The notes: a model not told the origin generated them from the letters alone. 64,000 bases of DNA from Arvicola amphibius (GCF_903992535.2 NC_052065.1:44042107-44106106); one strand, 5' to 3'; shown: positions 1 to 10,764, counted from the stretch's first letter. Numbers and translations are program-made.

Positions 1-67
1 TCACATAGTCATCTATGCAGGAAAAACACTAATGTACATAAAACACACATAAATAATTTAAAAAAAT
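1..67 (+). repeat. 3' tail of a B2/B3-type SINE (partial)
   Basis: The window opens inside a sequence that looks like the A-rich 3' end of a rodent tRNA-derived SINE: an ATGCAGG-like box, a short ACA-rich stretch, then an A/T tail. The body lies outside the window, so the subfamily cannot be given. Confidence 0.45.
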
Positions 68-267
68 ACATGACCAAAAGAAAAACTGACATAAAAGCAT
101 TACACATGAAGCCACGATCATATTGGGTTTTCAATTTTTCCAAGTAATTTCTTAGATTAACATACAAAGTTTCATCATTATTTTATCAATCAAGAAATTT
201 TTATTATTACTTTTTAAATCATGCCTGTAACTTATGAACATATATTACTACTAACATTTACAGAATC

Positions 268-360
268 AAGGTTGACAATATACCTCAGTCACAGACCACC
301 CACCTAGCACGTGCAAGACCCCAGGCCCATCCCCAGCTCTACTACTCGTCCACACCCTGT
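268..360 (+). repeat. ID/B4-like SINE fragment
   Basis: A block with the order CTAGCACGTGCAAG, CCCAGGCCCATCCCCAGC matches the tRNA-like head of ID and B4 SINEs, which read through an A box and B box to a CCCCAGCAC motif. It is diverged and short. Confidence 0.4.
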
Positions 361-589
361 CTCAGGAAAGTCAGGGCCATGGCGTTGATCTCCAGCACAA
401 CCAGAAACCAACAGACAAAGGGGAAAACATCAGAAAAGTTGAGTAAATGTTCACAGTATGAAGTTTCTGTCTATTTTCCAAACATATAGCAGAAAACGGC
501 ATTATTTAAATTATGTCTTACTTACATGAAGACGTTTATATATTTTTGTTTTCCACAAAGGAGAAAAACTTATATGTAGTTGCTGCAAA

Positions 590-960
590 TTCCTCCTCAA
601 ATACTGTGTATGTCTTAGAAAGCTTTTTGTATCAGGGCATATAGATTTGCCACATTTTCATATATATGTTAAAGGTACCACATTTTACTTGACCTTTCTC
701 CTATCCATGCATACATAAGTTATTTCTAATGCCTTACTGAAAAACATTATTAAACATAATTTAAAATTCCATAACAAATGTAGTTATAGATAATTTGTAA
801 ACATGAGACCATTTCTATTTCTAGGTGTGAGCTTACTCTTACTTTGTTGAAAATCCTGTCTAATTACTCCCCAGAGTTGCTATCACAAGGACTACCTCAG
901 TGCCCATTTCTACCGAGCTAGTTAATACTAGATACTACGAATATTATTTTGTTTTATTAA
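590..960 (-). repeat. Diverged old LINE-1 fragment
   Basis: AT-rich sequence containing blocks reminiscent of the complement of old L1 ORF2 3' ends (a run of low-complexity loops about drawing near-continuous translation on neither strand). No open frame survives. Assignment is tentative, and positions 961-1,340 beyond it show nothing I recognise. Confidence 0.3.
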
Positions 961-1344
961 TCCAACTAGAGAAAATACAGTTTTATAAATTTTCCTTATT
1001 GTAAACAGGTAATACTTCATATTTATATTGAACATTTTGTTTTCTTCAGCAAATTGTTGTTTTTCTATTTTCAACTACTATTAAATTGTTTTTTGTCTTT
1101 TGAGACTAGATATTACATGTATGTATAAATATATACAAAATACGAATGTTGATTATTTTTTCTGCATTTCATATATATTCATTAAAAATTCTCTATGTCT
1201 GACATTATTTTGGTTTGTATGTTTTAACATATAGAAATATTAATTTTGCAAATATTTAAATGTATGTAATAATTTTCCTCATTTTGAAATTGTGAGATAT
1301 ATGTGTATTTCCAGTAAGTCATTTTTAATATTTAACTCATCTAG

Positions 1345-1541
1345 AAATTATTTTGTTTAATGTACAAAAGAGCTGTGTGTATGTGTGTGCATGTACAGAT
1401 CAGAGGTCAACATACAATATATAATGTTTTCATGCAATATATTTTGATCATATTTTCCCCTCTCTCAGCTCTTCCCAGATCTTTTCCACCTCCTCCCTAC
1501 CAACCCAACTTTATGTGCTCTTTCTCTACATACCTATCTCT
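1345..1541 (-). repeat. Lx-type LINE-1 3'-UTR fragment
   Basis: The stretch with TTTTGATCATATTTTCCCC followed by pyrimidine-rich CTCCTCCCTACCAACCCAAC is the antisense of the 3' UTR shared by rodent Lx-type L1 elements. Similar blocks recur near 12.45, 15.1 and 29.1 kb in this window. Confidence 0.45.
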
Positions 1542-1542
1542 A

Positions 1543-1631
<89 letters not shown>

Positions 1632-1652
1632 CAGATAGATAGATAGATAGAT
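1542..1652. repeat. Compound microsatellite (TCTG)n/(TC)n/(GATA)n
   Basis: About five TCTG units and a CT run lead into roughly 19 GATA units at 1,577-1,652, with one interruption (GACA) near 1,630. Likely polymorphic in length. Confidence 0.95.
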
Positions 1653-1722
1653 TTTAAAAAAAGGGCAAGCCCAGGAGTAGTTGGTGAACAGAAAACAAAC
1701 TCTGTGTTTATGTGTAGGGGAT

Positions 1723-1759
<37 letters not shown>
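1723..1759. repeat. (TG)n microsatellite
   Basis: About 18 uninterrupted TG units, 54 bp upstream of the ERV target duplication. Confidence 0.95.
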
Positions 1760-1761
<2 letters not shown>

Positions 1762-1812
1762 TCTTGTTATTGTTGTTTGGGCTTTTTTGTTTTAATGGTC
1801 TTTTGCTTGCTT

Positions 1813-1818
1813 GTTTGT
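1813..1818 (+). repeat. Target-site duplication, 5' copy (GTTTGT)
   Basis: The hexamer GTTTGT directly precedes the TG of the 5' LTR and is repeated exactly at 4,900-4,905 after the CA of the 3' LTR. Six base pairs is the duplication length of betaretrovirus-like (class II, ERVK) integrases. Confidence 0.9.
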
Positions 1819-2221
1819 TGATGGAGGAGAGTTATCTGTCTATGTTACTTTCATTGGTTAATTAATAAAGGAAACTGCCTTGGCCCTTTAAGAGACAGAA
1901 AATTAGGTAGGCGGAGTAGACAGAACAGAATTGTGAGAAAAGGGGTAGCAGGCAGTGGGGAGACGCTTCAGGCAGTCGCCATAGTGAGTCGCCATGATTC
2001 TCCTCTCTGAGATGGACGCAGGTTAAGATATCTCCTGGTAAGCCACACCTCATGGTGCTACACGGATTACTAAATATGGGTTAAAGGAAGATGTGAGAAT
2101 TAACCAATAAGAGGCTACAGATAATGGGCCAGGCAGTGTTTTAAAAGAATACAGTGTCCGTGTACTTATTTTGGGCAAAGCTAGCCGGGTGGCGGGACAC
2201 AGCCCGCCGTTTCACTCTACA
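1819..2221 (+). repeat. 5' LTR of the ERV
   Basis: It runs from TGATGGAGG to CTCTACA. An AATAAAG hexamer lies near position 45 of the LTR and a TATA-like TTTTAAAAGAA near position 320. The downstream part is rich in GGCGGG/CCCGCC. It differs from the 3' LTR at nine single bases, five of them clustered at 2,155-2,185. Confidence 0.9.
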
Positions 2222-2224
2222 GAT

Positions 2225-2238
2225 TGGCGCCCAACGTG
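2225..2238 (+). other. Primer-binding site, tRNA-Lys type
   Basis: TGGCGCCCAACGTG begins three bases after the 5' LTR. It matches the complement of the 3' end of tRNA-Lys1,2 for 14 bases, the primer used by several betaretrovirus-like elements. The last four bases of the usual 18 are changed. Confidence 0.85.
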
Positions 2239-4482
2239 ATGGACTAAATCCACTTAAAAACCTGAGAGGGCTTTAAATAAAGGAGAGAGAGAGTTTAACA
2301 CAGCTTTTTGCTGTTTGCCTGGACGTGCTGTAGAGAGATTTCCTGTTTCGGCAATAGCGGCAGAGAAAAAGCTGAGTCATTTTAAAACGCGGCTTCCTGG
2401 TGCTGTGCTGCCAGTGCAAACTCTGGCTATAAAGCATTTCAATGGCTTTTATGGGCCTGGATATTTATGTTCCTGCTGGGATAGGAAGGAGAGTGCACTG
2501 AGACCGGGCCAATGGCTCCCTGCTCCCTGCCTGCACCTGAGCAGATGGCGGAATCAGGCGAGCCGGAGAACATGGCAGATTTCTGCCGCCATAGAGAGAG
2601 ATGTTTTCAGACTGTGCAATGCTCTGTGTCTCAGATTTGGTTGTAACTTGGATGAAAAGAGTTTCTGTGCTGCATGCTCAGTCTCAGAATTAAAATGCTG
2701 ATTGCGGCTCCAATGTGGACTGCTGTGTGCCTGGAACTGTGTGCGGCTCAGGGGCACTAAATGACTGAGGCAGGAGAGGCTTTGGCTCTGCTCGCCACTC
2801 TGAACTGTGCTGATCTCAGGATCTATTGTAATTACCATGATAACAGTGCAGTTAAGGTTTAGACTTGGCTGGAAACAGGCAGTACTGTATTACCTCTACT
2901 TGATGCAACTTAAGTTTTTAAGAAGTGCTCCTGGATAGTAAAAAAATTACAGATTCACAATAGGACAGATTCAGACATAAAAGACTTTTAAATGAGTCAC
3001 AATGTTGGATGAGCGTATGTAGGCTTGAGAGAGAAGAAAAAATATAGAGAATAAAGTTAATGCCTTAAAAAAGGGTAAAGTCTTTAAAGAGAAAGAAGTA
3101 AAGTGATAGAGTAAAAATAAGCCACGTAAAAATGGAAAATTCACAGAGAGTCTGGATGTATTTTATTGTGTTTTCTTTGAAATTTTTGACTGTAAAGGAG
3201 CTAAGTACAGAGAGACATTTCATTATATGGGCTGCCAGTCTAGACCAGAATGGACATCTTAATGGTATGACTTCAGAATTTGGATCTAAGGATATCACGC
3301 TTTGGAAAAGAGTTTCTTCTTTTGTTTTCACAGAGCATGAGACTCTGTGGATTGCTTCTATTCCAATATGGTATGATAGACCACGCCCTCCTGAAAGGTT
3401 GCTGTGAACACCCTCAAAAAATTACTTCACTCAACTGCCGACTGAGATGAACCTGGCAGACAAGTTATACCATGAAAAGACCTAAATAACAGCGCCCCCA
3501 TTCAGCAGGAAGCAGTTTGGAGAGAAAAAACTGCGCCCATTTTCCCAAATATTGTTTATAAATGTTCTTTTACATTTAAAGGGGGAGATGATATAGATAT
3601 GAATAATTTGCATTGGTATGGATTTTAAGGTCAATTTGTTATATGTATATGTATTTCTGATCTTGATTAAGGTATTGTAATTTTGTAGTTCATTTAAAAA
3701 TGTAATGTATAATTAGGAAATATAGGTTGTTAATGGATAATCATTGATAATAGTTAAGCCTGTAGTCATGTTAGATTTTCTAGATATGTAGAGATATATT
3801 TCAGTTAGATAGACATTCTTCATATCTTTCAAAGACTGCAGAATATGGCATTTAATGTTTTAATAACTTGGGGTTTTCATGACAATGAGACACGTCTGCT
3901 CCTGGCAGCACAAATCTACTTCGAGAAGAAGATGGGCATCGAAGAGGCTCCTTATGGAGTTTGATAGCCATTTGGGCAAGAAACTGCTCTTACCTGGACT
4001 GTTGTGTAAACTGGACATAAAGAACCCGCAGAGAGAGGACTGCTGAACTTGCCTAAAGGTGAGATGTTCCTTCTGGGTTCCTGATTCATTAAAGAGTCTG
4101 CGAGACGTTCTGCAGGACACAGCAGAAAGTGACTGAACTATCTTTGGAATTTCCTGCTTCATGGAAAAGTCTGCTGGACACTATGGGCCTGAAGGCTGAA
4201 GATGGATGCCCCAACGGTACAGAGGAACTTTGGGTGACTGTCCAGGCAGTGAGTTGTCTCTCATTTCTAGAGTTTGAAAGCTGCATATTTCTTGTTTACT
4301 TAGGTAATATTATATCCTTCTGGAGTCTTTGATGGAGTTGAAGAATAAGGTTATAGTTTTCCTTAGCTATGATAAAAGATAAAATAGGTCTAAATATTGT
4401 AACTGTAATACTTGCTTGATAACTATTTTGTTATATGTAATTTTGCTATGTTAAAGTTGAAGCCTTTCTTTTTTGTTTAAAC
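2239..4482 (+). other. ERV internal region, non-coding
   Basis: Between primer site and polypurine tract no frame exceeds about 130 codons and none shows a zinc knuckle, protease DTG, YxDD or integrase HHCC/DDE pattern. The longest (2,315-2,701, plus) is uncharacterised; it is rich in Cys, Arg and Trp and resembles no gag I know. A GC-richer leader at 2,300-2,850 may hold the packaging signal (inference from position only). Confidence 0.7.
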
Positions 4483-4496
4483 AGAAAAAGGGGAAA
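4483..4496 (+). other. Polypurine tract
   Basis: AGAAAAAGGGGAAA abuts the TG of the 3' LTR, the expected place and composition for the plus-strand primer of reverse transcription. Confidence 0.88.
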
Positions 4497-4899
4497 TGAT
4501 GGAGGAGAGTTATCTGTCTATGTTACTTTCATTGGTTAATTAATAAAGAAAACTGCCTTGGCCCTTTAAGAGACAGAAAATTAGGTAGGCGGAGTAGACA
4601 GAACAGAATTGTGAGAAAAGGGGTAGCAGGCAGTGGGGAGACGCTTCAGGCAGTCGCCATAGTGAGTCGCCATGATTCTCCTCTCTGAGATGGATGCAGG
4701 TTAAGATCTCTCCTGGTAAGCCACACCTCATGGTGCTACACGGATTACTAAATATGGGTTAAAGGAAGATGTGAGAATTAACCAATAAGAGGCTACAGAT
4801 AATGGGCCAGGCAGTGTTTTAAAAGAATACAGTTTCCGTGCAATTATTTTGGACAAAGCTAGCCCGGTGGCGGGACACAGCCCGCCGTTTCATTCTACA
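4497..4899 (+). repeat. 3' LTR of the ERV
   Basis: 403 bp, same length as the 5' LTR with no indels between them, ending CATTCTACA. It is followed at once by the second GTTTGT (4,900-4,905). Confidence 0.9.
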
Positions 4900-4944
4900 G
4901 TTTGTTTTCATTTTTGCTTTTGTGTTTTGTAAATTCCATTTTAT

Positions 4945-5148
4945 TTTTTCAAACAGGCTCTTTCCCTGAACCTGGAGCTTATTGACTCAGCTAGACTGGC
5001 TAGCCAACAAACTCCCAGGATCCTCTTGTCTCTACCTTGTCAGAGCTCAGGCTATAGACACCAGAATTTTGTGAAGGTGTCAGGGATCCAAACTCAGGTT
5101 CTCATGCTTAGGCAGCAAATGAGTTACTGATTCAACCATCTACCCAGA
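4945..5148 (-). repeat. B4-type composite SINE
   Basis: Antisense SINE: GGCTCTTTCCCTGAACCTGG, then an AGCTAGACTGGCTAGCC block, a degraded right half, and ATCCAAACTCAGGTTCTCATG before a block resembling the complement of a tRNA-like head (ACTGATTCAACCATCTACCC). The order fits B4-class composites; a related copy lies in plus orientation at 40,430. Confidence 0.6.
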
Positions 5149-5441
5149 CAAAAAAAAGGACCCTTTTTTAACCCAATGAATTACCAGCTTTTGTAACAAT
5201 ATCTTCTGCCTCTCACCACTGCCAAGGTATTTTTAATTACTTTAGTTTTATGTCATGTTTCATGTCTGTTGGAGCAAGGGTCAATTATTATTCCTGTTTC
5301 TTTTTTTCTTCTTCGTTTTACTTTTACATTATGCATTCCGATCCCACTTATCTCCCCATCTCCTTGCTTTTGCCCTCTGCCTTTATAACCTGCACCTCAC
5401 AAATCAGTACCAAATTTAAAAGAAAAAACCAAGTAACCCCC

Positions 5442-5443
<2 letters not shown>

Positions 5444-5493
<50 letters not shown>

Positions 5494-5556
5494 AAGGAGG
5501 AGGAGGAGAAGGAGGAGGAGGAGGAGGAGGAGGAGAGGAGGAGGAGGAGGAGGCGG
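5444..5556. repeat. (CA)n followed by (GGA)n
   Basis: About 24 CA units (5,444-5,491) adjoin a 60-bp purine block of GGA/GAG triplets (5,496-5,556). Both tracts read through as low-complexity frames; those are not genes. Confidence 0.95.
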
Positions 5557-5599
5557 AGAATCTTGTACTGAAAGCTGTAGTGTGGGCCAGTTAAGTCAC

Positions 5600-6376
5600 A
5601 CAGTTTACCCTTTAGCCCATTTATCTTGCAAGTGTTCATTGCCTCCAGTCATTGTCCTGGCTCAAGGCATCTGGTTTCTGCTACCCTACCAGTAATGGAA
5701 TTTCCCTGGGGCTCCTCCTGTTGTGTTCTGTGTTATGGAGATCCTGCTGTTTTGGATCTGTAGGTTAGTCCTTTTCACATATTCCAACCCTTCAAAGATT
5801 TGTTAGATGTTGGGGTGGGCCAACTCATAGCCCTGCTGTTGGGACTGGGTGGTAGCTGGGTTGGTCAGATCGCTAGTATTCCCTCATCATCATGATAGTG
5901 AGAGAACCAGCCCTACCCTACACCAGGTGCTGCAGACAGGAGAGCTGGTCCTGCACCCTGCCTGGGCAGCACAGTAAAATCGACACTTGTAGTGTGTGGT
6001 ACAGTTGAGCCAGCACTGAGGGCAGGAGAACAGGAGAGCTGACCCCACCACCCGTTTATGTTCCCTACTGTAATATTTCTCTGCAGCTTGCCTGGGAAAA
6101 CAGTAGAGCTGGCCCTTGTGGTAGGAGTGAGAGGGCCCTGGATCTGAAGGCCTGAGAGCAGGGGAACTGGCCCAGCTCCTTGCTGGAACCTGCTTTGGGT
6201 GAGCTAATTAAGGCAGTGCTGGAGAGCTCGTTTGCCTTCATAGTGATGATAAGGGAAAGCTAACAAGCTGAGCAGCCCAGTTACCACCCAAGCCCACTCA
6301 CCCATTACCGCTTGTGGCAGGTGAGAGAGGACCAGAAGCGTGGAAGAGCTACCCCTGCCCCTCACTTGCTGCAGTG

Positions 6377-6425
<49 letters not shown>

Positions 6426-7540
6426 GTTCTGCTTCCCATCTGCTCAGCACACTAGAGCTGACCCTGTTTGTCAGGGACACAGGTGAGCTAGGCCTGAGGG
6501 CATGAGATCAACAGAGCAGATCATTCCCTCAGCTGCCACGATGTGAATGAGGGAAAGACGCCCTCCCCATCATCCCTTGCTACCTGTGCAGGTGAGAGGG
6601 CTATTCCTGTTTCAAAAACTTATTACTATACTAGAGATGCAACACAGAGCTTGACGTTCCTCTTGCTGAGCACCAGCCAACACCAGGCTTTCACCTGAAT
6701 GTCCAGATCTTACTGTCATGGGATCCCTGGGTTCTGGGGGTTTCACATTGCCTTTCATGTTTACGCATCTGGATTCGGGATGATTATATGGCTGGGTGGT
6801 GATTATTGGGTTTGTCTTTGTTGGATGGTTGTTTTGTTCCCCTGTTATCTGATTCCATTATCTTTTGGCCTGAATGGCCAAGGGTTCTGGTGTCTGGTAG
6901 GTCTTCAGGTCCAGTAGGGTTGTCTCAGTTGAAGTTTGTGGGGGTTCGGGTGCCTAGATCCAGATAGCTCGTCCTGTTCTTCTGACTGATGTGGACTGTC
7001 CCTGTGTTTTGGGGGTTTGCTGGAGTTTCTGACAAGGATTAGCCGCAGGGAGAAGGATGAGGTGGGTGGTGTTGGGCAGTGGAGTTGGTCTTGGGAGAAC
7101 AGAACCCAGTGGATGGCAGCAATGGCGGTGCACCCTGCGGCAAGTCTCTTATTAGCTAAATGTCAGGTGAGGACTTTTCCAGAACAGTGGAATTCCACCA
7201 GAGTTGGGAGCAGGACCCAGCTGCCTCGCTGGTGCCGAGGTGGCGGCCGTGGGGGGTGGGGGAAGCACAGGATATGCCCTGGGGCTTAGGGTGTGGAGGT
7301 TGAGGCCACTCACCTGGGAGGCCGGTTACTCACTTGCTCTTCCAACTGCTGAGGGCTGTGCCTGTGCCTATGGAGTCTGCTGAAGTCACGGGGAAGGGCT
7401 GGCCATGAGGAGGGGGATGGGGGTTGGGGGTGGAGTGGGTTTTCGGGGCGCAGAATCTAGTGGGTGGTGGCAGCGGTGGTCCAGCCTGCAGGCAGATCTC
7501 TTCCCTGCTGACTGGCTGAATGGTGAGGCCTGCCAAGAGT
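5600..7540. repeat. G-rich stretch resembling rodent L1 UTR sequence
   Basis: About 1.9 kb of loosely repeating text such as GGAGAGCTGG, CAGTAGAGCTGGCC and GTGAGAGGGC, then a G-rich half with GGGTTCTGGTGTCTGGTAGG. I associate both halves with untranslated ends of rodent L1 elements, but cannot fix orientation or subfamily. It is notably GC-richer than its surroundings. A (CA)n tract sits inside it. Confidence 0.35.
6380..6425. repeat. (CA)n microsatellite
   Basis: About 23 pure CA units within the G-rich stretch. Confidence 0.95.
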
Positions 7541-8560
7541 TGAAATTCTAATGGGAGAGTAAAAGCATTATTTGAAAAAGAGCTGAAAAAAACCAAAAAC
7601 CTTGTTGAGAACAAATTAGAAATAACAGATTTTACTAGAACTGCGAAGAAAAATTCAGCTATCACCCAAAGAGGAAAAGCTCGGATTTTCTGCCACCATG
7701 AAAGCTATCTTTTTCTTAGCTGGTGTGCTTTGAAGACTAGCTGTACTGCATGAAAGGAAGAGATAATTGTTTCTAACCGATTTTCCTTGGGGAGGGCCTG
7801 TGGCCTTGAATCTGTATCTATGTGCCTGGTGTCTCTACTGGGCGCCACAGTGCACTTCTGCAGCCCCAGCAACTCAGAGGCTAAAGTAGAGGTCATTTGA
7901 GCCAAGGATCCCTCGATTTGAGGGAAATCTGGACAATATTCTGGATTTCTGCATAAAAAAATCACTCAAGGCTGTGGTCTTATCCAACTCACTGTGCCCT
8001 TTTTCAAACTCATATCCTTGTTGCTGGATTCAGTACCTTGTGATTGGGGGACTGAAGCCCTTGCTTTCTGCCCAACTATTGCTTAGGAACAGCTCTCACT
8101 TCCTAGGGTTTGCCTGGTTTCTTCCCATGTGGGTTCTCAAAATACAGCCACATACTTCTTCAGGAAAAGAGGAAAAGCCACTTTTCTGGGTCCTTGAAAC
8201 AGTTTAATGTAACAAAAGCAAGGGAATAACTATCTCATCGTATTTGCCATAATTCATTGATGAGGAGCCAGTGACAGGTTCCAACCACACTCAGAGAGAA
8301 GGAAGTATTTGAGAGAGGCTCTGGCACAGCATGTGGGTACTTCCATCTATACCACTACTGCTGGCCTCTCACAACCACCATGGCGATGAATATTTTCTAA
8401 ACTCTATATTTTGCTATTATGACTTCAATATTCAAAGAACTATTCATTGGCTGTGTTTTTATACGCTCTTTGTTCCCTTTCCGGGATAACAAGAAATGAA
8501 TCTCTCCTTCGTTATGTTCCACATTGCTTCTACCAATACAACAAAAAAATAGGGCATTTT
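7541..8560. other. Unassigned sequence
   Basis: No repeat family or exon recognised. A plus frame at 7,974-8,207 (77 codons) and a minus frame at 7,705-7,965 have no domain, no splice context and no codon pattern that would support them. Confidence 0.4.
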
Positions 8561-8722
8561 CCAGGTGTGGTAGCACACCTGCCTTTCTTTAATCCCAGCA
8601 TGTGGGAGAGAGAGGCAGGCAGATCTCTGTGAGTTTGAGGCCAGCATGGTCTACAAGAGCTAGTTCCAGGACAGCCAACAAAGCTACACAGAGAAACCCT
8701 GTCTCTAAACAAATGAAAAAAT
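8561..8722 (+). repeat. B1 SINE
   Basis: CCAGGTGTGGTAGCACACC head, TAATCCCAGCATGTGGGAG, AGGCAGGCAGATCTCTGTG, the GGTCTACAAGAGCTAGTTCC block with the cricetid-style insertion, and CAGAGAAACCCTGTCTC before an A-rich tail: a full-length B1. Confidence 0.92.
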
Positions 8723-8952
8723 AATATAGAGAATTTATCCTAAATAGGAAGGTCCCTTCAGATGGCTAGTTCTTTCCATTGTCAGGGCATCTATTTTAAC
8801 ACAATATAAACTGTTATGGTGCTGGCCATATGACATATTCATGTTGTTGCTGGGGTTTTGTTGTTTTTGTTGTTGTTGTCATTGTTAAGAATTTTAGTTT
8901 CATGTAACAGGAAGTAGAACAATTCAACTAAATTTTAAAAAAAAGAAAGAAA

Positions 8953-9090
8953 ACCAGGTGTAGTAGCACCTGCCTGTCACCTCAGCACTTGGAAGGTAGA
9001 AGCAGGTGGGTCTCCAAAATCATCTTTGCCTAAATAAATAGTTTGGAACCAGTCTGTGTCATGTGACACCCTCTATCAAAACAACAAAAA
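8953..9090 (+). repeat. Degenerate B1-like SINE
   Basis: CCAGGTGTAGTAGCACCTGC and CTCAGCACTTGG mark a B1 left end, but the right half is diverged and the sequence ends in an A-rich tail followed by a run of G. Confidence 0.55.
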
Positions 9091-9097
9091 GGGGGGG

Positions 9098-9481
9098 GGA
9101 GAAAAAAAAACTATTGTCTTTGATAGTAGTAGTGCTAGAGGTAGTGCTGGTTCAGAGATTCCCTTAGGATCTCTCTCCCCTCTGCCTCCCTATCTCTCTC
9201 ATCCCATCTCTCCCTTTCCTCATCTCAGGCTTTATCTCCCACCTTAAGTCCCTCCAGGAGCAAAAGGCCTTTGCCCAGAGATAGGAATTGTGCAAGTCAC
9301 CTTTATCTATAAAAAGATAGCAAATAGTCACAGTCCCCAAATTTGAATGTATACAAATACAACTTTCAAATCTGTGGTAAAAGTGTTTCATTGGAAATTT
9401 AGAAACTCAGACATGTGAGATTTTCTAATTCTCATAGTAGCGTGTTTTAAATATACCTTACTTAAAACAATTTATCTTTTG
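9098..9481. other. Unassigned, with pyrimidine-rich block
   Basis: A CT-rich stretch at 9,168-9,245 (CTCTCCC/CATCTC repeats) is low-complexity. I see nothing else. Confidence 0.4.
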
Positions 9482-9700
9482 GGACTAATTTTTAATTAGA
9501 ATATAATTACATGATTTCCCTCTTCCCTCTAATCCCTCCCATGTGCCATCACCACCCACTCTACCCTGCACTTCCTTAGAAAATTCATGGTCTCTTTTCC
9601 TTGAACTTTTTACATATGCCTAATTTGTAGCACCTATAGTCTCTTTAGTACCAAGGGATCAGCCCTAAAATGATATACACACAAATAATTTATCTTTTAA
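9482..9700 (-). repeat. Lx-type LINE-1 3'-UTR fragment
   Basis: TAGAATATAATTACATGATT followed by a C-rich CCTCTAATCCCTCCCATG block and AAATTCATGGTCTCTTTTCC is typical of antisense rodent L1 3' UTRs. Confidence 0.55.
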
Positions 9701-10300
9701 GTAACCATAAAACATATAAATTTTTTTCTGTTTATGGTTAATCTACCTATCAAGATCATCCTGGGGAGGAGGTCACAAGGTATGCAGCGGTATGCTCCTA
9801 GGTAACAGCCATATTTAATTGGAAACTCACTCCCTGGAGTAATTCCCATGCCATAATCTCCCCCAGAAATGAGCTGTTTTCTTGTTGGGTGGTTTATTGC
9901 AGGTCAGAGTTCAGAGAGTTTCTAGACACAGCCGCCACATCTTTGCTCAGAATTTATTGGAATTTAACTTCTTATCTGGCTTTAGTCACTGAGTATAATC
10001 CCAGCATGACCCTTGGTCCCTAGAAAACAACTCTTAGACTCCTACCTTCTGACCCCAAGCATGCTCAATTCCACTAGCACTCTTTGAGGCTTTTGGAGGT
10101 TCAGGAGCACTCACCCCATTTTCCTAACATGAGGCTAACGCATGGGCCTGTGTGAAACTCACGTAAGTTGTAGCTAACTGGACACTTAAATCAGCTGGAG
10201 CCCTCTGGTGAACAAGAGGCTGTCCTGCTAGGACATCTTTCTGTTGACTCCATTTTGAGCTGTGTGGCACAATTCTATCTACCTCTGTATACTCCCAGAC
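9701..10300. other. Unassigned sequence
   Basis: Single-copy-looking DNA with no recognisable repeat or exon. It supplies the target site of the L1 insertion that follows. Confidence 0.4.
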
Positions 10301-10315
10301 CTATCTGAGGTTTCT

Positions 10316-10764
10316 TTTTTTTTTGGTTTATTTTTTTATATTTAAAAATTTCCATCTCCTCCCCTCTTCCTCCCCCTTCCCTCCCCTCCCTTCCACCCAT
10401 ACCCGCCTCTCTCCCTCTTCAGGCCAAGGAGCCATCGGGGTTCCCTACTCTATGTTAAGACCAAGGTCCTCTCAACTCCCCCCAGGTCCAGGAAGGTGAT
10501 CAACCAAGCTGAGAAGGCTCCCACAGAGCCCGTCCACGCAGAAGAATCAGAGCCCAGCACCATTGTCCTTTGCTTCTCAGTCAGCCCACACTGTTGGCCA
10601 CATTCAGAGAGACGGGATTGGTCTCATGTTCCATCAGTCCCATTTCAACTGAAGTTGGTGATCTCCCGTTAGTTCTGTCCCACCGTCTCCATGGGTGAAC
10701 GCACCCCTCACGGTCCTGACTTTCTCCCTCATGTTCTCTCTCCTTCTGCTCCTCATCAGGACCT
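10316..10764 (-). mobile_element. 5'-truncated LINE-1 insertion (3' UTR only)
   Basis: A T-rich start (antisense poly-A), a C-rich tract, then AGGCCAAGGAGCCATC and CCACCGTCTCCATGGGTG are the complement of the 3' UTR of a cricetid-type L1. It is flanked by a 15-bp target duplication, CTATCTGAGGTTTCT (10,301-10,315) and the same with one change at 10,765-10,779. The insert is 449 bp and non-coding. Confidence 0.85.

Larger units (their letters stand above)
1819..4899 (+). mobile_element. Complete non-autonomous class II endogenous retrovirus (mys-like)
   Basis: This 3,081-bp element has all cis features of an integrated provirus: two 403-bp LTRs (TG...CA), a primer-binding site three bases after the 5' LTR, a purine tract right before the 3' LTR, and a perfect 6-bp target duplication. 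The 2,275-bp interior holds only short frames, none resembling gag, protease, reverse transcriptase, integrase or envelope, so it must have been mobilised in trans by a coding relative. Size and layout recall the roughly 3-kb mys elements of cricetid rodents; that match is from memory and unverified. The LTRs differ at 9 of 403 sites (2.2%), so insertion was fairly recent. Confidence 0.88.

Noticed and set aside
1862..2053. 63-codon minus frame, nearly identical at 4,540-4,731
   Set aside because: Duplicated because it lies in the two LTRs; antisense to the element and not a gene.
5250..5639. Frames with His-Thr or Cys-Val repeats here and at 6,204, 6,314, 16,425, 24,587 and 40,614
   Set aside because: Translations of (CA)n/(TG)n microsatellites.
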